Shown: piece by piece, positions 1 to 9,976 of the stretch
Position numbering within the stretch: position 1 is the stretch's first letter
How the letters are laid out: the number at the start of each line of letters is the position of its first letter
Assembly (NCBI RefSeq): GCF_004348445.1
Contig: NZ_SMKV01000011.1
Location: 111,517 to 175,516, forward strand
Length of the DNA: 64,000 nt
Reading direction: 5' to 3'
Source of the DNA: Saccharopolyspora aridisoli
GTDB lineage: Bacteria > Actinomycetota > Actinomycetes > Mycobacteriales > Pseudonocardiaceae
Notes under the pieces: model-generated
What the model saw: the letters and a program-made list of their open reading frames with translations, nothing else
Told to the model about the DNA's origin: nothing
The model's database searches: none
Translations under genes and position numbers: made by a program

Positions 1-1
1 G

Positions 2-973
2 GTGCTGGACAACACGGCGCTGTGGAAGCACCTGTGGCGCGGCGACGTCACCGAGGTGACCGGCCGCGCAGTCGCCGCCGAGCACGGCCCGACCGGCTCC
101 ACGCTGATCCTCAAGGACGGCAGGCGGCTCGCGGCCGGCGTGGTCGTCGACGCCACCGGACCTGCGCGAGCGCTGTCCGGAGGACGACCGGCGCACCCGC
201 CAGCGCAGCAGACCGCCGTGGGCTGGATCGTGGACTCGGCCACGGCCGAGGCGTTCTGCGGTCCCCGCGAGGGTGTGTTCATGGACTGGCGTTCGGCGCC
301 GCGCACCCGGGGCGGCTGGCCGACGTTCCTGTACGCGGTGCGGGTGGGGCCCGACCATGTGCTGCTGGAGGAGACCTCCCTCGCCCGCCGTCCCGCGCTC
401 CCGCTGGCCCTGCTGCGCCGCAGGCTCGCCGGGCGCTTGGCCGATGCCGGGATCGACCCCGAGTCGCGGCTGGGCGAGGAGCGGGTGCGGTTCCCGGTGG
501 ACGACCCGCTGCCCCGTCCGGGCCGGGTCGTGCCGTTCGGTGCCGCGGCCGGGTTCGTGCACCCGGCCAGCGGTTTCAGCGTCGCGCGGGCGCTGCGCCG
601 CGCCCCATGGCTGGCGGCGGCGCTGTCCGGTGGATTGGCAGGCGTGACGCCGGGTCCTGCCACCGCTGCGCGAGCGGGCTGGCAGGTGCTGTGGCCGCCG
701 GACGTGCTGGCCGCGCACGTGCTGCGGCAGCGGTCGCTGCGCGCCCTGCTGTCGTTGCCGCCGGAACTGGTGCCGGAGTTCTTCGAAGCGTTCTTCACGC
801 TTCCCGAGGCGCACCGGATCGAATTCCTGTCGGGTGAGGGCACCTCAGCGGGCACGGCGCGCGCCATGTCGGCGCTGTTCGCCCGCGTCCCGTGGAGCGT
901 CCGCCGTAGGATCGTGCTGGGCGGTATGTCGTTCGGGCATCCCGCAGCGAAACACGGTCTCGGCGGAAGTTGA
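2..973 (+). CDS. Lycopene cyclase-family flavoprotein, 3' part only
   Basis: The gene enters from the left edge, so the visible 323 codons lack the N-terminal Rossmann GxGxxG segment expected of this FAD/NAD(P)-binding family; the GTG at position 2 should not be read as the true start. The motif VVDATGP near residue 50 matches the VVDA(R/T)G motif of CrtY/CrtL-type lycopene beta-cyclases, which cyclise the ends of lycopene in carotenoid synthesis. The C-terminal half has FGAAAGFVHPASGFSV, resembling the cyclase GG.AG..HP..G.S region. No other carotenoid gene is visible downstream; the rest of a cluster, if any, would lie to the left. The family is likely but the exact substrate is not certain. 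Confidence 0.7.
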   Translation: MLDNTALWKHLWRGDVTEVTGRAVAAEHGPTGSTLILKDGRRLAAGVVVDATGPARALSGGRPAHPPAQQTAVGWIVDSATAEAFCGPREGVFMDWRSAPRTRGGWPTFLYAVRVGPDHVLLEETSLARRPALPLALLRRRLAGRLADAGIDPESRLGEERVRFPVDDPLPRPGRVVPFGAAAGFVHPASGFSVARALRRAPWLAAALSGGLAGVTPGPATAARAGWQVLWPPDVLAAHVLRQRSLRALLSLPPELVPEFFEAFFTLPEAHRIEFLSGEGTSAGTARAMSALFARVPWSVRRRIVLGGMSFGHPAAKHGLGGS

Positions 974-1224
974 TCTGCGTCAATTCTTCGATGAACAAAC
1001 GGGGAATCGGCATCCGCTTCTGCGTCGATCGCGGGACGCACAAATCACAAAGCTGTTTTTCGAGTCGCCTTATTCACAAAACGTTCACGCTGCGTGCAGG
1101 CCTTTACCCGATAGGCTCTGGCCGTTGTCTACGCAGTGTGATCAGGCAGACTCGGATCGAGATGCCCGGTGCCATGCACCGTTCGTCCGGCTGATGTTAG
1201 TTGCTGCTCAAGCACGCTAAGTTG

Positions 1225-1253
1225 GTCGGCGGGAATGGCGGCGCTCCGCCGAC
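1225..1253 (+). promoter_or_regulatory. Leader hairpin next to a strong Shine-Dalgarno
   Basis: GTCGGCGG (1225-1232) and CCGCCGAC (1246-1253) are perfect inverted repeats with a 13-nt loop. A competing shorter stem, GGCGG (1237-1241) with CCGCC (1246-1250), shares the 3' arm. The hairpin ends directly before a GAGGAGGAG ribosome-binding sequence at 1254, so it could modulate ribosome access. It has no U-tract and does not look like a terminator. Confidence 0.4.
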
Positions 1254-1267
1254 GAGGAGGAGCTGAG

Positions 1268-1288
1268 ATGTCGGTGAACAGATCGTGA
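1268..1288 (+). CDS. Possible leader peptide MSVNRS
   Basis: An ATG sits six bases after a nearly ideal Shine-Dalgarno (GAGGAGGAG, 1254-1262). The frame closes after six codons at TGA 1286-1288, 19 bases before the ATG of the downstream gene. The real gene has only a short GGAG of its own (1300-1303). This resembles a translated upstream ORF controlling the downstream start, but nothing beyond position and ribosome-binding strength supports translation. Confidence 0.3.
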   Translation: MSVNRS

Positions 1289-1307
1289 ACACGGTCGCTG
1301 GAGAAGC

Positions 1308-3143
1308 ATGAGTCGGGGCAACATCGACTCCGTGCTCGCGCTGGTGGACGAAGTGCGCTTCGCGTTCCAGCCATTGATCAACATCAAGACCGGTGCCATC
1401 GTCGCGATCGAGGCGTTGGCCCGGCCGGCGGGCGCGCACGTCCAGGACCTCTTCCGGGAAGCGGCGCGCCTTCGTCGGCTCACCGAGCTCGATGTGGACT
1501 TGGCGGTGAACGCCGTGCAGGCAGCGGCGGAGCACGAATCATTGCTCCCGCTGCACGTGAACCTCTTCGGCGGCACCGTGGTCCACGACCACGACCGGCT
1601 GAGCCTGCTGCGCGAGAAGCTGCGCGAGGTCGGCAGGCGCGAGCAGGAGATCACCCTCGAGATCGGGCCGCCGTTCGCCCGGATCAACCCCGAACAGCTG
1701 CTGGAGGGCGTCGGCAAGCTGCGTTCGGAGGGCTTCCAGATCGCCCTCGACGGAGTCGGTGAGGGAGACATCCCGCTGACGTTGATCGGTGACATCGGCC
1801 CGGCCACCATCAAGCTCGACCGGGGGGTCGTGCAGGGACTGCCCGACGATCCGGCCCGGGTCGCCGTCGTCGAGTCCGTCCGCCACCTGTGCGAGGCCAC
1901 CGAGAGCCAGCTGGTCGCCGAAGGCGTCGAGAGCGACCGCCAGCTCAACGCCCTGCGGCGCAACGGCGTGCGCCTGGTGCAAGGCAACCTGCTCGCACCG
2001 GCCGGACGCAGGCCACCGACGACGAGCACCGTTCCGGGCGTGGCCGCCGAGGTCACCGATCCGCACTCGCCGTCGGTCAGCACCCTCGCCAGCGGCCCGC
2101 GCGTCACCGAGTTCCTCTCCCCCGCGACGGTGCTGTCCATGGACGTCACCGCCGACAAGGTGCGCGAGGTGCTGGCCGATCACACCGGGATCAGCGGTGT
2201 CGTGCTGGTCGACGAGCACAACCGGCCGAGGCACACCATCGACCGCAACCGCTTCCTGCTGGCGGTGACCGGCCCGTACGGGCACGCGCTGCACGCCAAG
2301 CGCCCGGCCTCGCGGCTGGCCGACGAGCCGCGCGTGGTCAACACCGGCACCACCGCGATGGAAGCGCTGAGCATGGTCACCCGCTCCGACCAGTACCGGA
2401 TGTACGACGACGCGATCGTGGTCGATGAGGCCGGCCGCTGCCTGGGGGCGGTTCGGGCAGGTGACCTGATCCGCGGCATGGCGGAGATGAAGGTCGAGGA
2501 GGCCGCCGCGCTCAACCCGCTGACCCGCCTGCCGGGCAGCGACGCGATCGCCCGCGACGTGGCCCGGAGGATCGCCGCCGGGGAGATCTTCGCGGTGAGC
2601 TGGCTGGACATCGACGGCTTCAAGTCGGTCAACGACACGGCCGGTTTCTCCGCCGGTGACGACGTCATCCGCTCGATCGGGCGCAGCCTCACCGACGCGG
2701 CGGCATCGCTGAGGTCGGTGCAGGTCGGTCACGTGGGCGGCGACGACTTCCTGCTGGTCGCCGACCTGGACGACCTGGTCACGCTGGCCGACTCGGTGCT
2801 GGGCACGTCCCGCACCGCGGGCGACGTGGAGATCACCGTCTCGCTGGCCACGCTGGTGTGCACCACGCAGACGGTCTCCGACTACGACGAGGCATCGAGC
2901 AAGCTCGCCCCGCTGAAGCACTACGCCAAGCAGCTCATCGGGTCGAGCTGGGTCATGTCCAGGCCGGGCTCGGAGCGGATCGAGGTCCTCAGGGGCCAGG
3001 GCTCCGCCGGAGCACCCCCGGCTCAGGCACCACAACTGACCAGCACCCCACCACCGCCGGTTCCACCCGCGCAGGGGCCCCCGCCGTCGCCGCCCATGGG
3101 CTTCCCCACCCAGGACCCCGAGCAGATGCACTACGGGTACTGA
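1308..3143 (+). CDS. EAL-CBS-GGDEF c-di-GMP signalling protein, degenerate motifs
   Basis: 611 aa with a reversed order for this family. The EAL domain spans about residues 15-230, a CBS-pair-like region about 260-400, the GGDEF domain about 405-565, and a Pro-rich tail follows from 575. The EAL domain keeps EALAR (35-39), an NLFGG, an IKLDR lysine and AEGVE, but the usual DDFG reads DGVG, losing one metal-binding Asp. The signature loop of the cyclase domain reads GGDDF (about 477-481) in place of GG(D/E)EF. There is no membrane segment, so it is cytoplasmic. By family knowledge EAL hydrolyses and GGDEF makes c-di-GMP. The substitutions suggest reduced catalysis and a sensor or effector role, with CBS perhaps binding a nucleotide. 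The ATG at 1308 has GGAG upstream. Confidence 0.8.
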   Translation: MSRGNIDSVLALVDEVRFAFQPLINIKTGAIVAIEALARPAGAHVQDLFREAARLRRLTELDVDLAVNAVQAAAEHESLLPLHVNLFGGTVVHDHDRLSLLREKLREVGRREQEITLEIGPPFARINPEQLLEGVGKLRSEGFQIALDGVGEGDIPLTLIGDIGPATIKLDRGVVQGLPDDPARVAVVESVRHLCEATESQLVAEGVESDRQLNALRRNGVRLVQGNLLAPAGRRPPTTSTVPGVAAEVTDPHSPSVSTLASGPRVTEFLSPATVLSMDVTADKVREVLADHTGISGVVLVDEHNRPRHTIDRNRFLLAVTGPYGHALHAKRPASRLADEPRVVNTGTTAMEALSMVTRSDQYRMYDDAIVVDEAGRCLGAVRAGDLIRGMAEMKVEEAAALNPLTRLPGSDAIARDVARRIAAGEIFAVSWLDIDGFKSVNDTAGFSAGDDVIRSIGRSLTDAAASLRSVQVGHVGGDDFLLVADLDDLVTLADSVLGTSRTAGDVEITVSLATLVCTTQTVSDYDEASSKLAPLKHYAKQLIGSSWVMSRPGSERIEVLRGQGSAGAPPAQAPQLTSTPPPPVPPAQGPPPSPPMGFPTQDPEQMHYGY

Positions 3144-3186
3144 AGCGCCGCCTCGGAGAACTCCGCCTCTACACCACCAGGAACAA

Positions 3187-3229
3187 CGATCCCCGCAGCT
3201 CCCGGGGAACCGGGGTGCTGCGGGGATCG
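3187..3229. terminator. Bidirectional terminator hairpin between convergent genes
   Basis: A perfect 12-bp inverted repeat, CGATCCCCGCAG (3187-3198) with CTGCGGGGATCG (3218-3229), has a 19-nt loop. It lies between the convergent stops of the EAL-CBS-GGDEF gene and sufT. No U-tract is visible, which is common in high-GC actinobacteria. Confidence 0.7.
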
Positions 3230-3293
3230 CCCAAACCGACGCGACCCGGGCCTCTCAACGTCAGGCCCGGCACGCCACGGGATGCGAGGAAGA

Positions 3294-3698
3294 TCAGACC
3301 GTGAAGCCGAGGGCTCGTAGTTGCTCGCGCCCCTCCTCGGTGATCTTCTCCGGACCCCACGGCGGCATCCAGACCCAGTTGATCCGGAAGTCCGAGACGA
3401 GACCACCGCCCGGTCCGCCGCACAGGGCGGCGCGGGCCTGGTCCTCGATGACGTCGGTCAGCGGGCAGGCCGCCGAGGTCAGCGTCATGTCCACGGTGGC
3501 GGAGTTGTCCTGCTCGACGCGCACGTCGTAGACCAGGCCGAGGTCGACGACGTTGATGCCCAGCTCGGGGTCGACCACGTCGCGGAGGGCCTCTTCGACG
3601 TCCTCCAGCTTGGCGATCTCGGCCGCCGGGGCGTCTTGCTCAGGCAGGGCGTCGGCAGTGCGCGCCACGTCGTCCTGCACTTGGGTCTCGTCGCTCAC
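3294..3698 (-). CDS. sufT: SufT-type MIP18/DUF59 iron-sulfur maturation protein
   Basis: 134 aa. A charged, probably disordered N-terminus (1-30) precedes a DUF59 domain with DPELGINVVDLGLVYDV (from residue 43) and MTLTSAACPL, whose Cys78 is the conserved cysteine of the family. DUF59/SufT proteins help deliver or mature Fe-S clusters on client proteins. It is the last gene of the suf operon, 131 bp after sufU; the gap carries a remnant of the dispersed intergenic repeat, so it may be partly uncoupled from the upstream genes. The start ATG at 3698 follows AGGAGG in the correct orientation. Confidence 0.88.
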   Translation of the reverse strand: MSDETQVQDDVARTADALPEQDAPAAEIAKLEDVEEALRDVVDPELGINVVDLGLVYDVRVEQDNSATVDMTLTSAACPLTDVIEDQARAALCGGPGGGLVSDFRINWVWMPPWGPEKITEEGREQLRALGFTV

Positions 3699-3768
3699 AT
3701 TGCCTCCTGAAAGTCTGTTGGCATGGACTGGCCGTCAGGCCTAGCGGCGGAGAGCGGCGCGCGGAATC

Positions 3769-3806
3769 CACGGAGCCGCTCAGGTCCTGCTACCCGCACC
3801 GCTACG
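3769..3806 (+). repeat. Dispersed intergenic element, 3' remnant (copy A)
   Basis: This segment matches the 3' end of the element seen in full at about 38 kb, sharing GAGCCGCTCAGGT and CTACCCGCACCGC. The 5' arm and central region are not recognisable, so this looks like a decayed or truncated copy in the sufU-sufT gap. Confidence 0.6.
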
Positions 3807-3829
3807 CACATCTCCGCACACCTCCGAAC

Positions 3830-4270
3830 TCACGCTCGGGAGACCGCGTCCTTGAAGGCCATCCAGCCGAGCAAGGCGCACTTCACGCGCATCGGGTACT
3901 TGGCCACACCGGCGAAGGCGATGCCGTCTTCCAGCACGTCCTCGTCCGGTTCGATCTTGCCTCGGCCGTGCATCAGCTCGTTGAACGCGGCCTCGGTCTC
4001 CAGGGCTTCCTTCAACGGCCTGCCGACGACCAGGTCGGTCAGCACCGACACCGCCGCCTGGCTGATCGAGCAGCCCTGTCCCGCGTAGGAGACGTCCTCG
4101 ACGATGGCGGTCTCTTCCTCACCGGTCAACCGCACCCGCAGCGTCACCTCGTCCCCGCAGGTCGGGTTGACCTGGAAGGACTCGGCGTCGAACGGCTCCC
4201 GCAGCCCGTGCCGGTGCGGGTTGCGGTAGTGGTCCAGGATGATCTCCTGGTACATCTGCTCAAGCTGCAT
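3830..4270 (-). CDS. sufU: Fe-S assembly sulfur acceptor SufU
   Basis: 146 aa, the usual SufU length. It carries the zinc/sulfur-relay residues Cys38 and Asp40 (NPTCGDE), Cys67 (GQGCSIS) and Cys131 (RVKCALL). In Gram-positive SUF systems SufU takes persulfide sulfur from the SufS cysteine desulfurase and passes it to the SufBCD scaffold. The insert between the second and third Cys (about residues 95-115) distinguishes SufU from scaffold-type IscU. It starts 21 bp after the sufS stop, so it is co-transcribed with its partner. Confidence 0.93.
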   Translation of the reverse strand: MQLEQMYQEIILDHYRNPHRHGLREPFDAESFQVNPTCGDEVTLRVRLTGEEETAIVEDVSYAGQGCSISQAAVSVLTDLVVGRPLKEALETEAAFNELMHGRGKIEPDEDVLEDGIAFAGVAKYPMRVKCALLGWMAFKDAVSRA

Positions 4271-4291
4271 GTCGCGATCCTCGGTCGAGGG

Positions 4292-6378
<2,087 letters not shown>

Positions 6379-6432
6379 TTCTTCTCGTTCTCCTGGTGTG
6401 TGGTGCCGAAAGTCTGGAATCGATCGTGGCGC

Positions 6433-7617
6433 TCAGGCGCCGACGACTGCGAGCTCTTCCTCGATCTCGGCCTCGAGGCGCTCGCGCACCTCGGGCACGT
6501 TGATCTTCTGCAGCAGCTCACCGAAGAAGCCGCGCACGACCAGGCGGCGGGCCTGGTCCTGCGGGATGCCCCGGGCCTGCAGGTAGAACAGCTGCTCGTC
6601 GTCGAACCGGCCGGTGGCGCTGGCGTGGCCGGCTCCCTCGATCTCGCCGGTCTCGATCTCCAGGTTCGGGACCGAGTCGGCCCGCGCACCTTCGGTCAGC
6701 ACCAGGTTGCGGTTGAGCTCGTAGGTGTCGGTGCCCTCGGCGGCGGCCTGGATGAGCACGTCGCCGATCCACACCGAGTGCGCCGAATCGCCCTGCAGCG
6801 CGCCCTTGTAGAGCACGTTGCTGCGGCAGTTGGCCACGCTGTGGTCGACCAGCATGCGGTGTTCCAGGTGCTGACCCGCGTCGGCGAAGTAGATGCCCAG
6901 CAGCTCGGCGTCGCCGCCCTTGTCGGCGTAGTTGACGGTGGTGTTCACGCGCACCAGGTCACCGCCGAGGGTGACGGCGAAGTGGCGGAACACCGAGTCG
7001 CGGCCGAGGGTGGCGTGCTCGGAGCTGACCTGCGTGGCGTCGTCGGCGAAGTCGTGGATGGACACGACCCGCAGCTGCGCGCCGTCGGCGACGACGAACT
7101 CGACGTTGTCGCCGATGGTGCCCGAGCCCCGGTAGTCGATGACGACCACGGCTTCTGCGAACTGCTCGGCGTGGATCTGCAGGTGGCCGAAGGCGACCTG
7201 GTCCGCGCCGGGGCCGTCGATCGTGACGGTGATCGGCCCGGCGGGCTTGGTCTCCTTGGGCACGGTCACAACGGTGGCCTCGGTGAAGGCGCTCCAGGCC
7301 TGGGCGGCGACGCGGTCGGCGGGCACGCCGCCCTTGCCGATGCGCGCGTCGTCGCGACCCACGGTCTCCACCGTCGCCTCACCGGTGACCTCGATCTTGA
7401 GGTTGCCGGTGGCGGTGGCGGAGCCGTCGTGCAGGCCCTTGAGCCGCTTCATCGGGGTGAACCGCCAGTTCTCCTCGCGGCCGCCCGGGACCTCGAAGGC
7501 CTCGACGTCGTAGGAGCAGAAGCGCTCGCCGCGGGAGGCCTGCGGAACGACAGGCCCCCCGTGGGAGTGCTCGGCGAGGCCGTGCTGAGCGGCGTCGTCG
7601 GTCTTGGTGGTGCTCAT
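6433..7617 (-). CDS. sufD: Fe-S assembly scaffold subunit SufD
   Basis: 394 aa, a right-handed beta-helix paralogue of SufB. The C-terminal stretch HASATGRFDDEQLFYLQARG, followed by a basic-helical tail, is the conserved core of the SufB/SufD family and the SufC-binding end. SufD pairs with SufB to form the scaffold where clusters are built. Only two bases separate its start from the sufB stop, so the two are translationally coupled. The N-terminal 60 residues are variable, as expected for SufD. Confidence 0.93.
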   Translation of the reverse strand: MSTTKTDDAAQHGLAEHSHGGPVVPQASRGERFCSYDVEAFEVPGGREENWRFTPMKRLKGLHDGSATATGNLKIEVTGEATVETVGRDDARIGKGGVPADRVAAQAWSAFTEATVVTVPKETKPAGPITVTIDGPGADQVAFGHLQIHAEQFAEAVVVIDYRGSGTIGDNVEFVVADGAQLRVVSIHDFADDATQVSSEHATLGRDSVFRHFAVTLGGDLVRVNTTVNYADKGGDAELLGIYFADAGQHLEHRMLVDHSVANCRSNVLYKGALQGDSAHSVWIGDVLIQAAAEGTDTYELNRNLVLTEGARADSVPNLEIETGEIEGAGHASATGRFDDEQLFYLQARGIPQDQARRLVVRGFFGELLQKINVPEVRERLEAEIEEELAVVGA

Positions 7618-7618
7618 C

Positions 7619-9076
7619 TCAGCCGACGGCCCCTTCCATCTGCAGCTCGATCAGTCGGTTCAGTTCCAGTGCGTACTCCATCGGCAGCTCGCGCGCGATG
7701 GGCTCGACGAAGCCGCGGACGATCATCGCCATGGCCTCGTCCTCGGTCAGACCGCGCTGCATCAGGTAGAACAGCTGGTCATCGCTGACCTTGGACACCG
7801 TCGCCTCGTGACCCATGGTCACGTCGTCCACGCGGACGTCGACGTACGGGTAGGTGTCGGAGCGGCTGATGGTGTCGACCAGCAGCGCGTCGCACTTGAC
7901 GTTCGACGAGGAGTGGTGGGCGCGCTTGGCGACCTTGACCAGACCCCGGTAGGACGTGCGGCCACCACCGCGGGCGATCGACTTGGAGACGATCGTCGAG
8001 GAGGTGTGCGGCGCCAGGTGCTCCATCTTCGCGCCGGCGTCCTGGTGCTGGCCCTCGCCCGCGAAGGCGACGGACAGGACCTCGCCCTTGGCGTGCTCGC
8101 CCATCAGGAACACCGAGGGGTACTTCATGGTGACCTTGGAGCCGAGGTTGCCGTCGACCCACTCCATGGTCGCGCCCTCTTCGGCCTTGGCGCGCTTGGT
8201 CACCAGGTTGTAGACGTTGTTCGACCAGTTCTGGATCGTCGTGTAGCGGCAGCGGCCGCCCTTCTTGACGACGATCTCCACGACGGCCGAGTGCAGCGAG
8301 TCGCTGGAGTAGATCGGAGCGGTGCAGCCCTCGACGTAGTGCACGTAGGCACCCTCGTCGACGATGATCAGCGTCCGCTCGAACTGGCCCATGTTCTCGG
8401 TGTTGATCCGGAAGTAGGCCTGCAGCGGGATGTCGACGTGCACGCCCGGCGGCACGTAGATGAAGGAGCCACCCGACCACACGGCGGTGTTCAGCGCGGA
8501 GAACTTGTTGTCACCGGCCGGGATGACCGAGCCGAAGTACTCCTTGAAGATCTCCGGGTGCTCGCGCAGGGCCGTGTCGGTGTCCAGGAACAGAACGCCC
8601 TGGGCCTCCAGGTCCTCGCGGATCTGGTGGTAGACGACCTCGGACTCGTACTGCGCGGCGACACCCGCGACCAGCCGCTGCTTCTCCGCTTCCGGGATGC
8701 CCAGCTTGTCGTAGGTGTTCTTGATGTCCTCGGGCAGGTCGTCCCAGGTCTGGGCCTGCTGCTCGGTGGACCGCACGAAGTACTTGATGTTGTCGAAGTC
8801 GATGCCCGACAGGTCCGCGCCCCAGTTCGGCATGGGCTTGCGGTCGAACAGCTTCAGGGCCTTCATGCGCGTCTCGAGCATCCACTCGGGCTCGCTCTTC
8901 TTGTCCGAGATGTCGCGGACGACGTCCTCAGACAGACCTCGCTTGGCGGTTGCGCCCGCGACGTCGTTGTCGGCCCAGCCGTATTCGTAGCTGCCCAGCG
9001 TCGCCAGGGTTTCTTCCTGGGTGAGCTGACCAGAACCGTCGGTGGTGGGATTGCGCTGCTCCGCAGCGGCAGTCAT
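7619..9076 (-). CDS. sufB: Fe-S assembly scaffold SufB
   Basis: 485 aa, typical SufB length. The C-terminal part has NVKCDALLV with Cys395 and MGHEATVSK with Glu424. Their 29-residue spacing equals that between the functional Cys405 and Glu434 of E. coli SufB, as I recall them. [17 protein letters not shown], a family hallmark, follows. SufB is the main scaffold subunit of SufBC2D, receiving sulfur from SufS/SufU and building a 4Fe-4S cluster. Its ATG overlaps the regulator's stop (ATGA), placing sufB directly under control of the sufR promoter. Confidence 0.95.
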   Translation of the reverse strand: MTAAAEQRNPTTDGSGQLTQEETLATLGSYEYGWADNDVAGATAKRGLSEDVVRDISDKKSEPEWMLETRMKALKLFDRKPMPNWGADLSGIDFDNIKYFVRSTEQQAQTWDDLPEDIKNTYDKLGIPEAEKQRLVAGVAAQYESEVVYHQIREDLEAQGVLFLDTDTALREHPEIFKEYFGSVIPAGDNKFSALNTAVWSGGSFIYVPPGVHVDIPLQAYFRINTENMGQFERTLIIVDEGAYVHYVEGCTAPIYSSDSLHSAVVEIVVKKGGRCRYTTIQNWSNNVYNLVTKRAKAEEGATMEWVDGNLGSKVTMKYPSVFLMGEHAKGEVLSVAFAGEGQHQDAGAKMEHLAPHTSSTIVSKSIARGGGRTSYRGLVKVAKRAHHSSSNVKCDALLVDTISRSDTYPYVDVRVDDVTMGHEATVSKVSDDQLFYLMQRGLTEDEAMAMIVRGFVEPIARELPMEYALELNRLIELQMEGAVG

Positions 9077-9891
9077 ACGGACTCCCCTCCAGCAGGAATC
9101 GGGGCGGTGTTCTGCCGGTCCTTCGGGACCGAACCGGCAGAGGTCTGTTCGGCGTCCGGGCTCTGACCCGGAGCCGTCAACCGCGCGGTTGGTACGTGCG
9201 TGGTGCAGGCCGCATCACCGTTCGCGATCGTGGCCAGCCGCTGCACGTGGGTGCCGAGGACTTCGGCGAACGCCGCCGTCTCGGCTTCGCACAGCTGCGG
9301 GAAGTCCGCAGCCACGTGCGCCACCGGGCAGTGGTGTTGGCAGAGCTGCTCGCCGCTTCCGACGCTGCGCGCCGAGGCAGCGTAGCCCTCCCTGGTGAGC
9401 GCGTCGGCCAGTACCTCCGCGCGCTCGGCCGGGTTCCGAGCGGCCACGAGAGCGTCGCGGTGATGGGCCACGAGGGCTGCCATCCTCCGCTCTGCGAACT
9501 CGCGCACCGCTTGTTCCCCTTCGTGTTCGGCGATGAACCGCAGTGCCGCCACCGCCAGGTCGTCGTAGGCGTGCCCGAACCTCGCTCGGCCCGACTCGGT
9601 GAGCAGGTAGAGCTTGGCAGGTCGGCCACGACCCCGACGGCCTCGCGGAGAGGACTCCCGGGTGTAGGCCTCACCTTCGGCGACCAGCACGTCCAAGTGC
9701 CGGCGCACCGCAGTGGGACTGACCCCGAGCTCTTCGGCCACCGCAGCAGCGGTGATCGGCCCCCGTTCCAGCAGCAACCGCGCAACCGTGTGACGGGTCC
9801 GGCCGTCGCCTTGCGCAGCCGTGCCGAGCTGGCCCGCAGGCCCCGTCTCGGTGGCGGCTGCGGTCGGCTTCGACGTCCCGACCTTTTTCAC
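9073..9891 (-). CDS. sufR: SufR-type Fe-S-sensing transcriptional repressor of the suf operon
   Basis: 272 aa from the chosen GTG at 9891; an open frame continues upstream across the divergent promoter into mptB and is not credible. A winged helix-turn-helix lies at about residues 30-100 ([19 protein letters not shown]). The C-terminal half has Cys184 and Cys188 (LCQHHC), Cys201 (QLCEAE) and Cys229, a spacing consistent with the 4Fe-4S-binding SufR family, which represses suf when clusters are sufficient. The start has only a weak AGG upstream and AACACGAATGTT (9892-9903) directly before it, so a leaderless transcript with an overlapping operator is plausible but unproven. Confidence 0.85.
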   Translation of the reverse strand: MKKVGTSKPTAAATETGPAGQLGTAAQGDGRTRHTVARLLLERGPITAAAVAEELGVSPTAVRRHLDVLVAEGEAYTRESSPRGRRGRGRPAKLYLLTESGRARFGHAYDDLAVAALRFIAEHEGEQAVREFAERRMAALVAHHRDALVAARNPAERAEVLADALTREGYAASARSVGSGEQLCQHHCPVAHVAADFPQLCEAETAAFAEVLGTHVQRLATIANGDAACTTHVPTARLTAPGQSPDAEQTSAGSVPKDRQNTAPIPAGGESV

Positions 9892-9962
9892 AACACGAAT
9901 GTTACCTATTTCGATCGCAGGCACCAGAGCGCGGGGCGGGTACGTGACCTGACTCACGCGAT

Positions 9963-9968
9963 TAGGCT
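9963..9968 (+). promoter_or_regulatory. Candidate -10 element of mptB
   Basis: TAGGCT lies 8 bases before the GTG of mptB, and no Shine-Dalgarno is visible in between. This is the arrangement of a leaderless actinobacterial transcript. I see no good -35. The whole divergent region shared with sufR is only 85 bp. Confidence 0.3.
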
Positions 9969-9976
9969 TCGTCCTC

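Larger units (their letters stand above)
974..1307 (+). other. Long 5' leader/intergenic region of the EAL-CBS-GGDEF gene
   Basis: No convincing gene lies here. The first 150 bases are clearly more AT-rich than the surroundings, as expected for a promoter. The last 80 bases hold a hairpin, a strong purine-rich ribosome-binding sequence and a seven-codon mini-ORF, described separately. I see no match to the c-di-GMP riboswitch core. Confidence 0.5.

Noticed and set aside
974..1224. c-di-GMP riboswitch before the EAL-CBS-GGDEF gene
   Set aside because: The leader has no GNRA-tetraloop/receptor pattern or the conserved core bases of GEMM-I or GEMM-II elements; only a simple hairpin is present.
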